NCBI RefSeq assembly: GCF_039537875.1
Contig: NZ_BAABBI010000002.1
Coordinates: forward strand, 397,873 to 461,872
DNA: 64,000 nt
DNA from: Corallibacter vietnamensis
GTDB taxonomy: Bacteria; Bacteroidota; Bacteroidia; Flavobacteriales; Flavobacteriaceae
Direction of reading: 5' to 3'
Both the position numbers and the translations under genes were made by a program. The notes under the pieces were generated by a model. It made no database searches and was not told the DNA's origin. It saw only the letters and a list, made by a program, of their open reading frames with translations. Each line of letters opens with the position of its first letter. Position 1 is the first letter of the stretch. Shown here in pieces: positions 27,947 through 37,247 of the stretch.

Positions 27947-30349
27947 TTAAATTTCATTTTCTAAAAGTTGGTCTAATGCTGTTAAATCAGGAACAAGAAC
28001 TTGTCTAGCTTTACTGCCTTCAAAACCACCTACAATTCCGGCAGCTTCTAATTGATCTATGATTCTTCCGGCTCTGTTGTATCCTAGTTTAAGCTTACGC
28101 TGTAATAAAGATGCAGAACCTTGTTGTGCTGTAACAATAATTTCAGCAGCTTCTCTAAAAAGTTTGTCTCTGTCAGCTATATCTACATCAATACTTGTGC
28201 CACTTTCCTCACCAACATACTCTGGCAGCATATATGCATCAGGATAAGCTTTTTGCGATCCGATGAACTCTGTTATTTTTTCTACTTCAGGCGTGTCAAC
28301 AAAAGCACATTGTATACGAATCATATCGTTTCCTTGTGTGTAAAGCATATCTCCACGACCTATAAGTTGATCTGCTCCAGAACCATCTAGAATTGTACGA
28401 GAGTCTATTTTTGATGTTACTCTAAAAGCTATTCTAGCAGGGAAGTTTGCTTTGATAATACCTGTAATAACGTTTACCGATGGACGTTGTGTTGCAATAA
28501 TTAAGTGAATACCAATGGCACGTGCTAATTGAGCTAAACGCGCTATAGGTGTTTCTACTTCTTTTCCTGCGGTCATTATTAAATCGGCAAACTCATCAAC
28601 CACAAGTACAATGTATGGTAAAAACTGATGTCCATCATTAGGATTTAATTTTCTAGCTTTAAATTTAGCATTGTACTCTGCAATATTTCTGCAAAGCGCA
28701 TTTTTAAGCAACTCGTAGCGGTTGTCCATTTCAATACATAAAGAATTTAATGTATTGATAACCTTTGTGTTGTCTGTGATGATAGCATCTTCACTATCAG
28801 GTAGTTTTGCTAGATAGTGACGTTCTATTTTGTTGAAAAGCGTAAGTTCTACTTTTTTAGGATCAACCAAAACAAATTTTACTTCAGCTGGATGCTTCTT
28901 ATAAAGTAGTGATGTAAGCACAGCGTTTAACCCAACAGATTTACCTTGTCCTGTGGCACCTGCCATAAGTAAGTGAGGCATTTTTGCCAAATCAACGACA
29001 AAGGTTTCGTTGCTAATTGTCTTTCCTAATGCAATAGGTAGTTGCATTTCGGCTTTTTGAAACTTTTGCGAAGCAATTACTGATCGCATAGAAACGATAG
29101 TTGAGTTTTTATTAGGAACTTCAATACCAATAGTACCTTTTCCTGGAATAGGAGCTATGATTCGAATTCCTAAAGCTGAAAGCGATAGGGCAATATCATC
29201 TTCTAAATTTTTAATTTTAGATATTCTAATACCTGCTTCAGGAACAATTTCGTAAAGAGTTACAGTTGGCCCAATTGTAGCTTTAATACTAGCAATACCT
29301 ATCTTGTAGTTGTTTAAAGTTTCTACAATACGATTTTTGTTTTCTTCAAGTTCTTCTTGATTAATGGTGATACCTTCGGTTTCATATTTTTTAAGAAGCT
29401 CTAATGAAGGGAATTGGTAGTTGCTTAATTCTAGCGTAGGGTCAAATTGACCAAAATCTTCAACTAACTTGTTAGCAAGATTATCAGTTTCTGATAGTTC
29501 TTCTTCAACATCTTCAACCTCAATTTTCATTTCAGGCTTCTCATCTTTGTTGTCTTCTTGAACTGTCTCTAGTTTTAATTCTGGTTTTTCAGTTTCTTTA
29601 GCTGTTGTAATTGATGGTTCTTCTTCCTCTTTTTTGTTGCTCTCTATTTGAAGATCAAAGGCAGATTTAATATCTTCTGCTTCAGCGGTTAAATCGTTGT
29701 CTATTGGAGTAACAATTTCATCTTCTGAAATGTCGTCAAGGTTGTTTTTAAGTTCGTTTTTAGCAGATTTGAAAAACGTTTTAAAACTATCAGCAGTTAC
29801 TTTAAAACGAATGGCTAAATAAGTAATAAGACCGAAAACAAGTAATAAAACAGTTCCTATTTTACCTAGATAATCTTGTAAAAAAGTGTTTATTTCATAA
29901 CCTATCGTTCCGCCAAGAATGTCTAGTTTATTTGTAAAGAAGCCAAAAGTAACTGAAAACCAAATAACGATTAAGGTTCCCCAAAACCAATGTCTTCGAA
30001 GTTTGTTTTTGTTGATATTAGTTATAACATAAACGCCAGATAAGAATATTAAACCGGAAAAGATAAAAGATGCAATACCAAAGCCTCTTTTAATGAAAAA
30101 ATCACTTAACCAAGCACCTGATTTGCTTAACCAATTTTCAGTTTTTACCTCTCTTGATGTAAATTCAGATAGTGCACTTTGATCTGCATTACCTGTAAAA
30201 AAGTAAGATACAAAAGCAATAAACAGTAAAAGTCCTAGTAGAATAAGAAAGCTACCAAATATCAGTTTTTGTTGGTTAGATAGGTTAAAGCTAGGAACTT
30301 TAAAATTGAGTTTACGTGTTTTTTTTTGTTTGGTCTTCTTCTTTGCCAT
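27947..30349 (-). CDS. ftsK: FtsK/SpoIIIE DNA translocase
   Basis: 800 residues. Four N-terminal membrane helices (about 28-190), an acidic linker (about 200-310), then the motor: Walker A GATGQGKSVGLNAVL, Walker B LVVDEFADLI, and a C-terminal winged-helix gamma domain (SLLQRKLKLGYNRAGRIIDQLEAAGIVGG) that reads KOPS-like polarity sites. It acts at the division septum in chromosome dimer resolution and segregation. Confidence 0.96.
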   Translation of the reverse strand: MAKKKTKQKKTRKLNFKVPSFNLSNQQKLIFGSFLILLGLLLFIAFVSYFFTGNADQSALSEFTSREVKTENWLSKSGAWLSDFFIKRGFGIASFIFSGLIFLSGVYVITNINKNKLRRHWFWGTLIVIWFSVTFGFFTNKLDILGGTIGYEINTFLQDYLGKIGTVLLLVFGLITYLAIRFKVTADSFKTFFKSAKNELKNNLDDISEDEIVTPIDNDLTAEAEDIKSAFDLQIESNKKEEEEPSITTAKETEKPELKLETVQEDNKDEKPEMKIEVEDVEEELSETDNLANKLVEDFGQFDPTLELSNYQFPSLELLKKYETEGITINQEELEENKNRIVETLNNYKIGIASIKATIGPTVTLYEIVPEAGIRISKIKNLEDDIALSLSALGIRIIAPIPGKGTIGIEVPNKNSTIVSMRSVIASQKFQKAEMQLPIALGKTISNETFVVDLAKMPHLLMAGATGQGKSVGLNAVLTSLLYKKHPAEVKFVLVDPKKVELTLFNKIERHYLAKLPDSEDAIITDNTKVINTLNSLCIEMDNRYELLKNALCRNIAEYNAKFKARKLNPNDGHQFLPYIVLVVDEFADLIMTAGKEVETPIARLAQLARAIGIHLIIATQRPSVNVITGIIKANFPARIAFRVTSKIDSRTILDGSGADQLIGRGDMLYTQGNDMIRIQCAFVDTPEVEKITEFIGSQKAYPDAYMLPEYVGEESGTSIDVDIADRDKLFREAAEIIVTAQQGSASLLQRKLKLGYNRAGRIIDQLEAAGIVGGFEGSKARQVLVPDLTALDQLLENEI

Positions 30350-30411
30350 TCAAGCATTATTAGGTTAGCAAAAATACAAATAACTAACGTTTATCCTAAA
30401 GGTATGTTATA

Positions 30412-30780
30412 TTAAAATAACTTGGGTAAATAAATAATAGCACCTATTATTATTGCAATAATAGCAAATAAAAAAACAGCACCCGCAGCTAGGTCTTTTA
30501 TTAGGCCTATTTTAGGGTGATGTTCTGGGTGAATAAAATTGGCAACTTCTTCAATAGCAGTATTTAGTCCTTCAATTGCAATGATAATTCCAATGGTTAG
30601 TGTTTGTGCAATCCATTCGGTTGGAGATAAGCCTACAACGTATCCAATTCCAGTCATAACAAGTCCAATGCAAACTTGAACTTGTATGCTGGATTCAGTT
30701 TTTATTAAGAATAAAGCGCCTTTAAAGGCATAGCCAATGCTTTTTAATCTATTTATAAAAAAAGACTCTTTTTTAGTCAT
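30412..30780 (-). CDS. dgkA: Diacylglycerol/undecaprenol kinase
   Basis: 122 residues with three membrane helices. The signature EGLNTAIEEVANFI followed by KIGLIKDLAAGAVFLFAI is that of prokaryotic DAGK; Glu and Asp bind MgATP. It recycles diacylglycerol or phosphorylates undecaprenol. It overlaps tpx by 8 bases. Confidence 0.92.
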   Translation of the reverse strand: MTKKESFFINRLKSIGYAFKGALFLIKTESSIQVQVCIGLVMTGIGYVVGLSPTEWIAQTLTIGIIIAIEGLNTAIEEVANFIHPEHHPKIGLIKDLAAGAVFLFAIIAIIIGAIIYLPKLF

Positions 30781-31279
30781 TCATTAAGGCGTCTAAAGCA
30801 GCTTTGTAATTAGGTTCATCTACAATTTCAGAAACTTGTTCTGTGTAGCTAACAGTGCCATTTTCGTCTACAACTACAATACATCTAGAGTGTAAAGCTT
30901 CTAAAGGTCCGTTTGTAAAATCTAAACCATAAGCTTTGCCAAAACTTCCGTCTTTATAATCAGAAAGAGAGATAACATTATCTAGCCCTTCAGCGCCACA
31001 AAAGCGTCCCATAGCAAATGGTAAATCACGAGAAATACATAAAACCTTTGTGTTTTCTAGTTGGCTAGCTTCTTTGTTAAAGGTTCTAACAGAAGTTGCG
31101 CAAGTGCCAGTATCAACACTAGGAAAAATATTAAGTATTACCTTACTTCCGCTAAAATCAGAAAGAGACTTTGTTTCTAAATCTGTGTTTGTAAGTTTAA
31201 AATCAGGAGCTTTAGATCCTACTTTAGGTAATGTTCCTGATGTTTCTATTTTGTTTCCTTTTAAGGTTACAGTAGCCAT
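30773..31279 (-). CDS. tpx: Thiol peroxidase
   Basis: 168 residues, the normal length. SVDTGTCATSVRTFN holds the peroxidatic Cys60, and FCGAEGLDNVISLSD holds the resolving Cys94, at the usual atypical 2-Cys spacing. It reduces lipid hydroperoxides and H2O2 with thioredoxin. It forms a pair with dgkA and begins the peroxide-defence region. Confidence 0.95.
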   Translation of the reverse strand: MATVTLKGNKIETSGTLPKVGSKAPDFKLTNTDLETKSLSDFSGSKVILNIFPSVDTGTCATSVRTFNKEASQLENTKVLCISRDLPFAMGRFCGAEGLDNVISLSDYKDGSFGKAYGLDFTNGPLEALHSRCIVVVDENGTVSYTEQVSEIVDEPNYKAALDALMND

Positions 31280-31513
31280 AATTGTTTCTTTTTAAAATTT
31301 TACTAAAAATAATAATTTAATAAGTCTATAAAAGAAAATTACCATAGGTTTTTGCTAAAAATTTTTGATGCATGATGCAGTTTGTATAGCTAAAGTCATC
31401 TGAAACTATTAAAAAGGTGTTAGTGTTTTGTTAAACAGTGCTATGCAAACATCCAGTATTTGATGATGGGCGTAAATGATTAAAACAAATCTATAAACAT
31501 AAATTTTTTACCT

Positions 31514-31756
31514 ATGAAATTATCAAAAAAATTATTTGCAGCATTATTATTTATGGGCTTTTTAGGGCTTTCTCAAACAACTTTTGCTCAAAGTGCAGAA
31601 ACTAAAACCGAAGAAAAAACTGAAAAAGAATCAACTGTAGAAAAAACAGAAACTAAAGAAGCTACAACTGCTACATCAAAAAAAGAGCATGAAGCAAAAG
31701 CAACAGAAGAGAAGCAGGTTGATAAAAATGCAACAAAAGAAGACGAAGAGCAATAA
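31514..31756 (+). CDS. Small exported Glu/Lys/Thr-rich protein
   Basis: 80 residues. A clear signal peptide (MKLSKKLFAALLFMGFLGLSQ to TTFAQ) is followed by a low-complexity tail rich in E, K and T, ending KEDEEQ. It has no fold I recognise and is likely disordered in the periplasm. A terminator follows. It lies before katG on the same strand but with its own terminator, so it is a separate transcript. Confidence 0.65.
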   Translation: MKLSKKLFAALLFMGFLGLSQTTFAQSAETKTEEKTEKESTVEKTETKEATTATSKKEHEAKATEEKQVDKNATKEDEEQ

Positions 31757-31784
31757 AATATAATTGTAAAACCTCTTTTTTATT

Positions 31785-31819
31785 AAAGCCTTATAATGCA
31801 AAGTTATAGGGCTTTTTTT
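31785..31819 (+). terminator. Terminator of the small exported protein gene
   Basis: AAGCC-TATAA pairs with TTATA-GGCTT across a short loop, followed by seven T. Confidence 0.8.
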
Positions 31820-31946
31820 ATTGTATAAATAGTTGATTTATAAATTATATCTATACTGTTATAATTTTAAATACATTATTTTTATAAGGCATTCTCCTTT
31901 GTAATAACTAACTTTAAGAAGTTATAATTCTTAAAATCAAAAATAT

Positions 31947-34109
31947 ATGAAAGATAATCAATCAACTGGAGGTAAATGCCCATTCATGCATGGAGGAAAT
32001 ACAGCTACAGATAAAACAGTAACTGAATGGTGGCCAAATGCATTAAATTTAAATATTTTACATCAGCACGATACCAAAACCAATCCTATGGGAGAAGGCT
32101 TTAGTTATCAAGAAGCGCTAAAAAAATTAGATGTAGCGTCATTAAAAAAAGATTTACATAATTTAATGACAGATAGTCAAGATTGGTGGCCTGCAGATTG
32201 GGGGCATTATGGCGGATTAATGATACGTATGGCTTGGCATGCAGCTGGAACATATAGGGTTTCAGATGGTCGTGGTGGTGGTGGTACCGGGAATCAGCGT
32301 TTTGCGCCGCTTAACTCTTGGCCTGATAATGTAAGTTTAGACAAGGCAAGACGTTTATTATGGCCTATTAAGAAGAAATACGGAAACAAAGTAAGTTGGG
32401 CAGATCTAATAATTCTGGCAGGAACAATAGCGTACGAAAGTATGGGATTGAAAACTTTTGGTTTTGCTTTTGGTAGAGAAGATATTTGGCATCCAGAACA
32501 AGATATTTATTGGGGAGCAGAAAAAGAATGGTTAGCACCTAGTGACGAACGCTATGATGATGTAAATAGCCCAGATACAATGGAAAACCCTTTAGCAGCT
32601 GTACAAATGGGATTGATTTACGTTAATCCAGAAGGAGTAAATGGTAAGCAGGATCCAATGAAAACGGCTGCGCAAGTAAGAGAGACTTTTAAAAGGATGG
32701 CTATGAATGATGAAGAAACCGTAGCGTTAACAGCAGGTGGTCATACTGTTGGTAAAATGCATGGTAATGGAGATGCGAGTATTCTTGGCCCAGATCCTGA
32801 AGGAGGAGCTTTAGAAGAGCAAGGTTTAGGTTGGTCTAATCCTACTAGAAAAGGTAAGGGAGCAGATGCAGTTACTAGCGGATTAGAAGGAGCCTGGACA
32901 ACACATCCTACAAAATGGGATAATGGTTTTTTTGAAATGCTATTTAATCATGAATGGGAACCTAAAAAAAGTCCAGCAGGAGCTTGGCAATGGGAGCCAG
33001 TTAGTATTAAAGAAGAAGACAAGCCGGTTGATGTAGAAAACCCTTCAATACGCCATAACCCAGCAATGACAGATGCAGATATGGCGATGAAAGTAGATCC
33101 GGTATATAGAGAAATTTCATTAAACTTTAAAAAAGATTTCAATGCCTTTTCTGATGCTTTTGCTCGTGCTTGGTTTAAACTAACACATCGTGATATGGGG
33201 CCTAAATCAAGATATTTTGGACCAGATATCCCGCAAGAAGATTTAATTTGGCAAGATCCAATTCCAGAAGGAAAAAGCGATTATAATGTTGAAGCTGTAA
33301 AACAGGAAATAGCAAACACAGGATTAAGTGTTTCTGAAATGGTTTCAACAGCTTGGGATAGTGCTAGAACTTTTAGAGGATCTGATTTTAGAGGAGGTGC
33401 TAATGGCGCTAGAATACGTTTGGCTCCGCAAAAAAGTTGGGAAGGCAACGAACCAGAAAGATTATCTAAAGTTTTATCAGTATTACAGCCAATTGCAGAC
33501 GAATTTGATATAAGTATAGCAGATACCATTGTGTTGGCAGGAAATGTAGGGCTAGAGCAAGCTATAAAAAAAGCTGGTTTTGATGTTGCGGTTCCATTTT
33601 TACCAGGAAGAGGAGATGCAACTGAAGAAATGACCGATATAGAATCTTTTGAACCTTTAGAACCTTTAGCTGATGGTTTTAGAAATTGGTTGAAAAAAGA
33701 TTATGTTGTTAGTCCTGAAGAGTTATTGGTAGATCGCGCTCAACTTATGGGGTTGACAGCGCCTGAAATGGTAGTTTTAATAGGTGGTATGCGTGTAATA
33801 GGTACAAATTACGGAGGAACAAAACACGGAGTTTTTACTGAAAATGAAGGAGTTTTAACAAATGATTTTTTTGTAAATATTACAGATATGAGTTATTCAT
33901 GGAAAGCATCTAATAGCGGTCTTTATGAGGTTTGTGATAGAGATACGGGTGCTGTAAAATGGACGGCGACACGAGTAGATTTGGTATTTGGATCAAACTC
34001 TATTTTGCGTGCTTATGCTGAATTGTATGCACAGGATGATAGTAAAGAAAAGTTTGTGAAAGATTTTGTTGCAGCTTGGACTAAAGTTATGAATTCAGAT
34101 AGATTTTAA
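31947..34109 (+). CDS. katG: Catalase-peroxidase
   Basis: 720 residues. Distal haem residues Arg94, Trp97 and His98 lie in RMAWHAAGTYR. MGLIYVNPEGVNG and RMAMNDEETVAL supply the Tyr and Met that, with the Trp, form the covalent adduct needed for catalase activity. TAGGHTVGKMHG holds the proximal His. The C-terminal degenerate second domain is present. It degrades H2O2 in the cytoplasm. A convergent terminator separates it from the thioredoxin group. Confidence 0.97.
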   Translation: MKDNQSTGGKCPFMHGGNTATDKTVTEWWPNALNLNILHQHDTKTNPMGEGFSYQEALKKLDVASLKKDLHNLMTDSQDWWPADWGHYGGLMIRMAWHAAGTYRVSDGRGGGGTGNQRFAPLNSWPDNVSLDKARRLLWPIKKKYGNKVSWADLIILAGTIAYESMGLKTFGFAFGREDIWHPEQDIYWGAEKEWLAPSDERYDDVNSPDTMENPLAAVQMGLIYVNPEGVNGKQDPMKTAAQVRETFKRMAMNDEETVALTAGGHTVGKMHGNGDASILGPDPEGGALEEQGLGWSNPTRKGKGADAVTSGLEGAWTTHPTKWDNGFFEMLFNHEWEPKKSPAGAWQWEPVSIKEEDKPVDVENPSIRHNPAMTDADMAMKVDPVYREISLNFKKDFNAFSDAFARAWFKLTHRDMGPKSRYFGPDIPQEDLIWQDPIPEGKSDYNVEAVKQEIANTGLSVSEMVSTAWDSARTFRGSDFRGGANGARIRLAPQKSWEGNEPERLSKVLSVLQPIADEFDISIADTIVLAGNVGLEQAIKKAGFDVAVPFLPGRGDATEEMTDIESFEPLEPLADGFRNWLKKDYVVSPEELLVDRAQLMGLTAPEMVVLIGGMRVIGTNYGGTKHGVFTENEGVLTNDFFVNITDMSYSWKASNSGLYEVCDRDTGAVKWTATRVDLVFGSNSILRAYAELYAQDDSKEKFVKDFVAAWTKVMNSDRF

Positions 34110-34130
34110 TTATTGATATTGAGTATAACA

Positions 34131-34163
34131 AAAAAGCCACTTCAATTAAGAAGTGGCTTTTTT
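34131..34163. terminator. Bidirectional terminator between katG and the DUF6952 gene
   Basis: AAAAAGCCACTTC and GAAGTGGCTTTTTT pair exactly around a 6-base loop. Confidence 0.9.
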
Positions 34164-34188
34164 ATTTTGAAAAAAAATTAGTCAGTGT

Positions 34189-34446
34189 TTATTTATCAAT
34201 TGATCCTAGTACACGTTTCATAAAGCTGTTAAGAGCTTCTTTTTGAGGTGTTCCATTTTTAATCATTTTATTAACTTCAATAGCACCATACATATTAGAG
34301 ATTAGTTCTCCTATAACATCAAGTTCTTCGTCTTTAAGAGAAGGTACTTCTGTTAAGTCTTCAAGCGTTTCAATAGTTTCTAAAACAAAATCTTCGTCAT
34401 TGTTTTCTATAAACTGTGTAAGGTGTTTAATTACTGGTAACTTCAT
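34189..34446 (-). CDS. DUF6952 family small protein
   Basis: 85 residues, soluble, acidic and helical (ENNDEDFVLETIETLEDLTEV). Its place directly after a thioredoxin and a 2-Cys peroxiredoxin is typical of this Bacteroidota family. No catalytic Cys. It overlaps the thioredoxin frame by 20 bases. Function unknown; probably linked to the redox pair. Confidence 0.75.
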   Translation of the reverse strand: MKLPVIKHLTQFIENNDEDFVLETIETLEDLTEVPSLKDEELDVIGELISNMYGAIEVNKMIKNGTPQKEALNSFMKRVLGSIDK

Positions 34447-34741
34447 TGACTAAATCTTTTAGTACATCAAATTTGTTTGTTTGCACTTGGTTTACAATTT
34501 TTCCGTTTTTAAACGCAGCAAATGTTGGTAAATTACTCACATCAGCTAATTGTCTTGATTCAGGAAACTTTTCAGCATCTACTATAACGTAGGTGTCGTT
34601 TTCATTTTCTGTAGCTAGCTTTTTAAACTTTGGTTTCATAATTCTACAGTTACCGCACCAAGTGGCAGAGTATTGTACAATCACAATTTCATTGTTGGCT
34701 ACAATGTTTGATAAATTGTCTTGATCTAATTCTTGTAACAT
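34427..34741 (-). CDS. Thioredoxin-family protein
   Basis: 104 residues, a single thioredoxin fold. ATWCGNCRIMKPKF holds the active site CGNC (Cys29, Cys32), differing from the common CGPC, and SNLPTFAAFKNGK contains the cis-Pro loop. It probably reduces the peroxiredoxin encoded 11 bases upstream. Cytoplasmic; no signal peptide. Confidence 0.9.
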   Translation of the reverse strand: MLQELDQDNLSNIVANNEIVIVQYSATWCGNCRIMKPKFKKLATENENDTYVIVDAEKFPESRQLADVSNLPTFAAFKNGKIVNQVQTNKFDVLKDLVNEVTSN

Positions 34742-34752
34742 AGTAAATAAAA

Positions 34753-35397
34753 TTAGTTTAAGTGAGCTTTAAGATACTCAGCTGTTCCTTTAGCATTAGC
34801 TTGCATTGCTTGTTTTCCTTCTTCCCAGTTTGCTGGACAAACTTCTCCATTTTTTTGAACGTGAGTTAAAGCATCAATAATTCTTAAGTATTCATTTACA
34901 TTTCTACCTAAAGGCATGTTGTTTATGCTTTCGTGTTGTACAGTTCCTTCTTCATCAATAATGTAAGTAGCTCTGTAAGTTACATTGTCACCTTCAACAG
35001 TTACAACACCTGTTTCTTCGTTGTAAGTTTCGTTTGTAATATCTAAAATACCAAGCGTAGAAGCAAGGTTTCTGTTAGAGTCAGCTAGTAAAGGGTAAGT
35101 AACACCTTCTATACCACCATTGTCTTTTGCAGTACTTAACCAAGCAAAATGTACTTCAGGTGTGTCACAAGATGCGCCTATAACTATCGTGTTGCGTTTT
35201 TCAAATTCAGCTAATGCAGATTGAAATGCGTGTAATTCAGTTGGGCAAACAAAAGTAAAATCTTTTGGGTACCAAAATAATACTACTTTTTTGTTATTGT
35301 TTTTTGCTTCTTCAAGAACGTTTACTTTAAAAGTATCGCCCATTTCATTCATTGCGTCAACGTTTAAATCTGGGAATTTTTTTCCTACAAATGCCAT
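34753..35397 (-). CDS. 2-Cys peroxiredoxin, AhpC type
   Basis: 214 residues. FWYPKDFTFVCPTELHAFQ holds the peroxidatic Cys (about 50) with the PxxTxxC Thr, and EVCPANWEEGKQAM near the C-terminus holds the resolving Cys. It reduces H2O2 and organic peroxides using the thioredoxin encoded downstream. First gene of a three-gene operon. Confidence 0.94.
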   Translation of the reverse strand: MAFVGKKFPDLNVDAMNEMGDTFKVNVLEEAKNNNKKVVLFWYPKDFTFVCPTELHAFQSALAEFEKRNTIVIGASCDTPEVHFAWLSTAKDNGGIEGVTYPLLADSNRNLASTLGILDITNETYNEETGVVTVEGDNVTYRATYIIDEEGTVQHESINNMPLGRNVNEYLRIIDALTHVQKNGEVCPANWEEGKQAMQANAKGTAEYLKAHLN

Positions 35398-35607
35398 ATT
35401 TATTTTTTTTAATTTAGATTAATAATACTGCGAAGCTAACTATTATTTGATCCTTTATGTATAGTTATTTATTATATAAAATTATATTAGTATAAGTTAA
35501 TGAAATGGCATTATGAAAAACAGAGTATTTTTTGTTTACTTGATAATTTTAGAGTGTCAAAATTATCAAATAATCAAAAACAGTGTTAAATCGTTGGTTT
35601 AATAATT

Positions 35608-37092
35608 TTATTTAGAAGTAAGTTGTTTTATTTTTATTGAGAATGCAGCGAACAATAATGTCATAAAAGGGCTTAACCAGTTAAATATGGCAAAGAAAAA
35701 GTAATCTACAACAGGTACGCCTAAAACACCACTTTGATAAGCTCCACAGGTGTTCCAAGGGATTAATACAGAGGTTACAGTGCCAGAGTCTTCTAATGTT
35801 CTACTTAAATTTTCAGGAGCAAGGCCTTTGTCTTCATAGGCTTTTTTAAACATTTTACCAGGTACTACAAGAGCAAGATATTGATCTGAAGCAGTAACAT
35901 TAAGAGCTAAACAGCTAGCAACAGTACTAGCAAATAAACCAAATGTGGTTGATGCTAAACTTAATAGTGCAGCGCTAATTCTAGATAAAGCTCCGATAGC
36001 ATCCATAACGCCACCAAAAACCATGGCGCATATAATTAGCCAAATAGTTCCTAACATACCAGACATGCCGCCGGCAGAAAATAAATCATTTAGTTCAGTG
36101 CTTGTTGTTTCTACAGCTGTATCTACGGTCATTGCTTTCATGACACCTTTGTAAGCTGATTCAAAAGTTAGGCTGTTTGCTTCGGCTATATTAATTACAA
36201 TTTCGGGTTGTGCTATAATTGCTGCAATACCACCTAAAAGAGTACCTACAAGTAGTGCTATTAATGGTGACGTTTTCTTAATTATCATAAAAATAACTAA
36301 TACAGGAACAATAAATAGCCAAGGAGAAATGTTAAACGAAGTTCCAATTGCGGTTAATTTATCTGATATATCAGGGGTTCCATGTGTGTCAATATTTAAA
36401 CCTATAATAATGAAGATAATAAGCGTTACAATAATTGTAGGAACAGTAGTAAAGCTCATATACTTTATATGGTCAAATAAATTAGCTCCTGCCATAGCAG
36501 GTGCAAGGTTTGTTGTGTCACTTAACGGAGACATTTTGTCTCCAAAATAAGCGCCAGATAAAACAGCTCCAGCAGTCATGCCAAGAGATATACCTAATGT
36601 GTCGCCTATACCAATAAGGGCAATACCTACAGTAGCAGATGTTGTCCAGCTACTTCCTGTAGCTATAGATATTATGGCACAAATAATAACACAAGCAGGT
36701 AAAAATATTGTAGGATTCAGAATTTGTAATCCGTAATAAATCATACTTGGAATTATACCGCTAATGAGCCATGTTCCTGCTAAAGATCCTACCATTAATA
36801 ATATTAATATAGCTCCTGTAGTAGATTTTACATTTTCAGCAATTTCATTCATCATTTGTTCGTAAGACACTTTGTTGAAAAAACCCACGATGGCAGCTAC
36901 TGCAGCACCTAATAATAATATAAATTGATTACTTCCGCTTAAAGCGTCATCACCAAATACAAAAAACACATTATAGAAAAGCATCACTACTAAAGCAAAT
37001 ACAGGGATTAATGCTTCCCATATATTTAACTCTTTGTTTTGAAATATTAGCTCGTCTTGCGGCTTTTTTGGTTTTATGTCTTTGCTCTCCAT
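35608..37092 (-). CDS. nhaC: Na+/H+ antiporter, NhaC family
   Basis: 494 residues with about 11-12 membrane helices. SIATGSSWTTSATVGIALIGIG, GAYFGDKMSPLSDTTNLAPA and ILIPWNTCGAYQSGVLGV are NhaC signatures; the D-K-SPLSDTTN segment is at the ion site. It exports Na+ for protons, which fits a marine organism. Single-gene transcript. Confidence 0.92.
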   Translation of the reverse strand: MESKDIKPKKPQDELIFQNKELNIWEALIPVFALVVMLFYNVFFVFGDDALSGSNQFILLLGAAVAAIVGFFNKVSYEQMMNEIAENVKSTTGAILILLMVGSLAGTWLISGIIPSMIYYGLQILNPTIFLPACVIICAIISIATGSSWTTSATVGIALIGIGDTLGISLGMTAGAVLSGAYFGDKMSPLSDTTNLAPAMAGANLFDHIKYMSFTTVPTIIVTLIIFIIIGLNIDTHGTPDISDKLTAIGTSFNISPWLFIVPVLVIFMIIKKTSPLIALLVGTLLGGIAAIIAQPEIVINIAEANSLTFESAYKGVMKAMTVDTAVETTSTELNDLFSAGGMSGMLGTIWLIICAMVFGGVMDAIGALSRISAALLSLASTTFGLFASTVASCLALNVTASDQYLALVVPGKMFKKAYEDKGLAPENLSRTLEDSGTVTSVLIPWNTCGAYQSGVLGVPVVDYFFFAIFNWLSPFMTLLFAAFSIKIKQLTSK

Positions 37093-37215
37093 TTAGAAAA
37101 TATGAATTGTTTTGGTTTGTAATGTTACAATAATATTAAATTTTATGCAAATGCTAACTTAAACGACTAATTTCTGGTTTCATCGATTTTTTAATGTCAA
37201 ATTCATTGCTAAAAA

Positions 37216-37223
37216 TACCTTTG
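37216..37223 (+). promoter_or_regulatory. -7 box TACCTTTG of the YadA-head protein gene
   Basis: It matches TAnnTTTG, 24 bases before ATG at 37248, which supports that start over the upstream one at 37194. Confidence 0.55.
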
Positions 37224-37247
37224 CACCTCTTAAAAAAAAAGTCCCCT

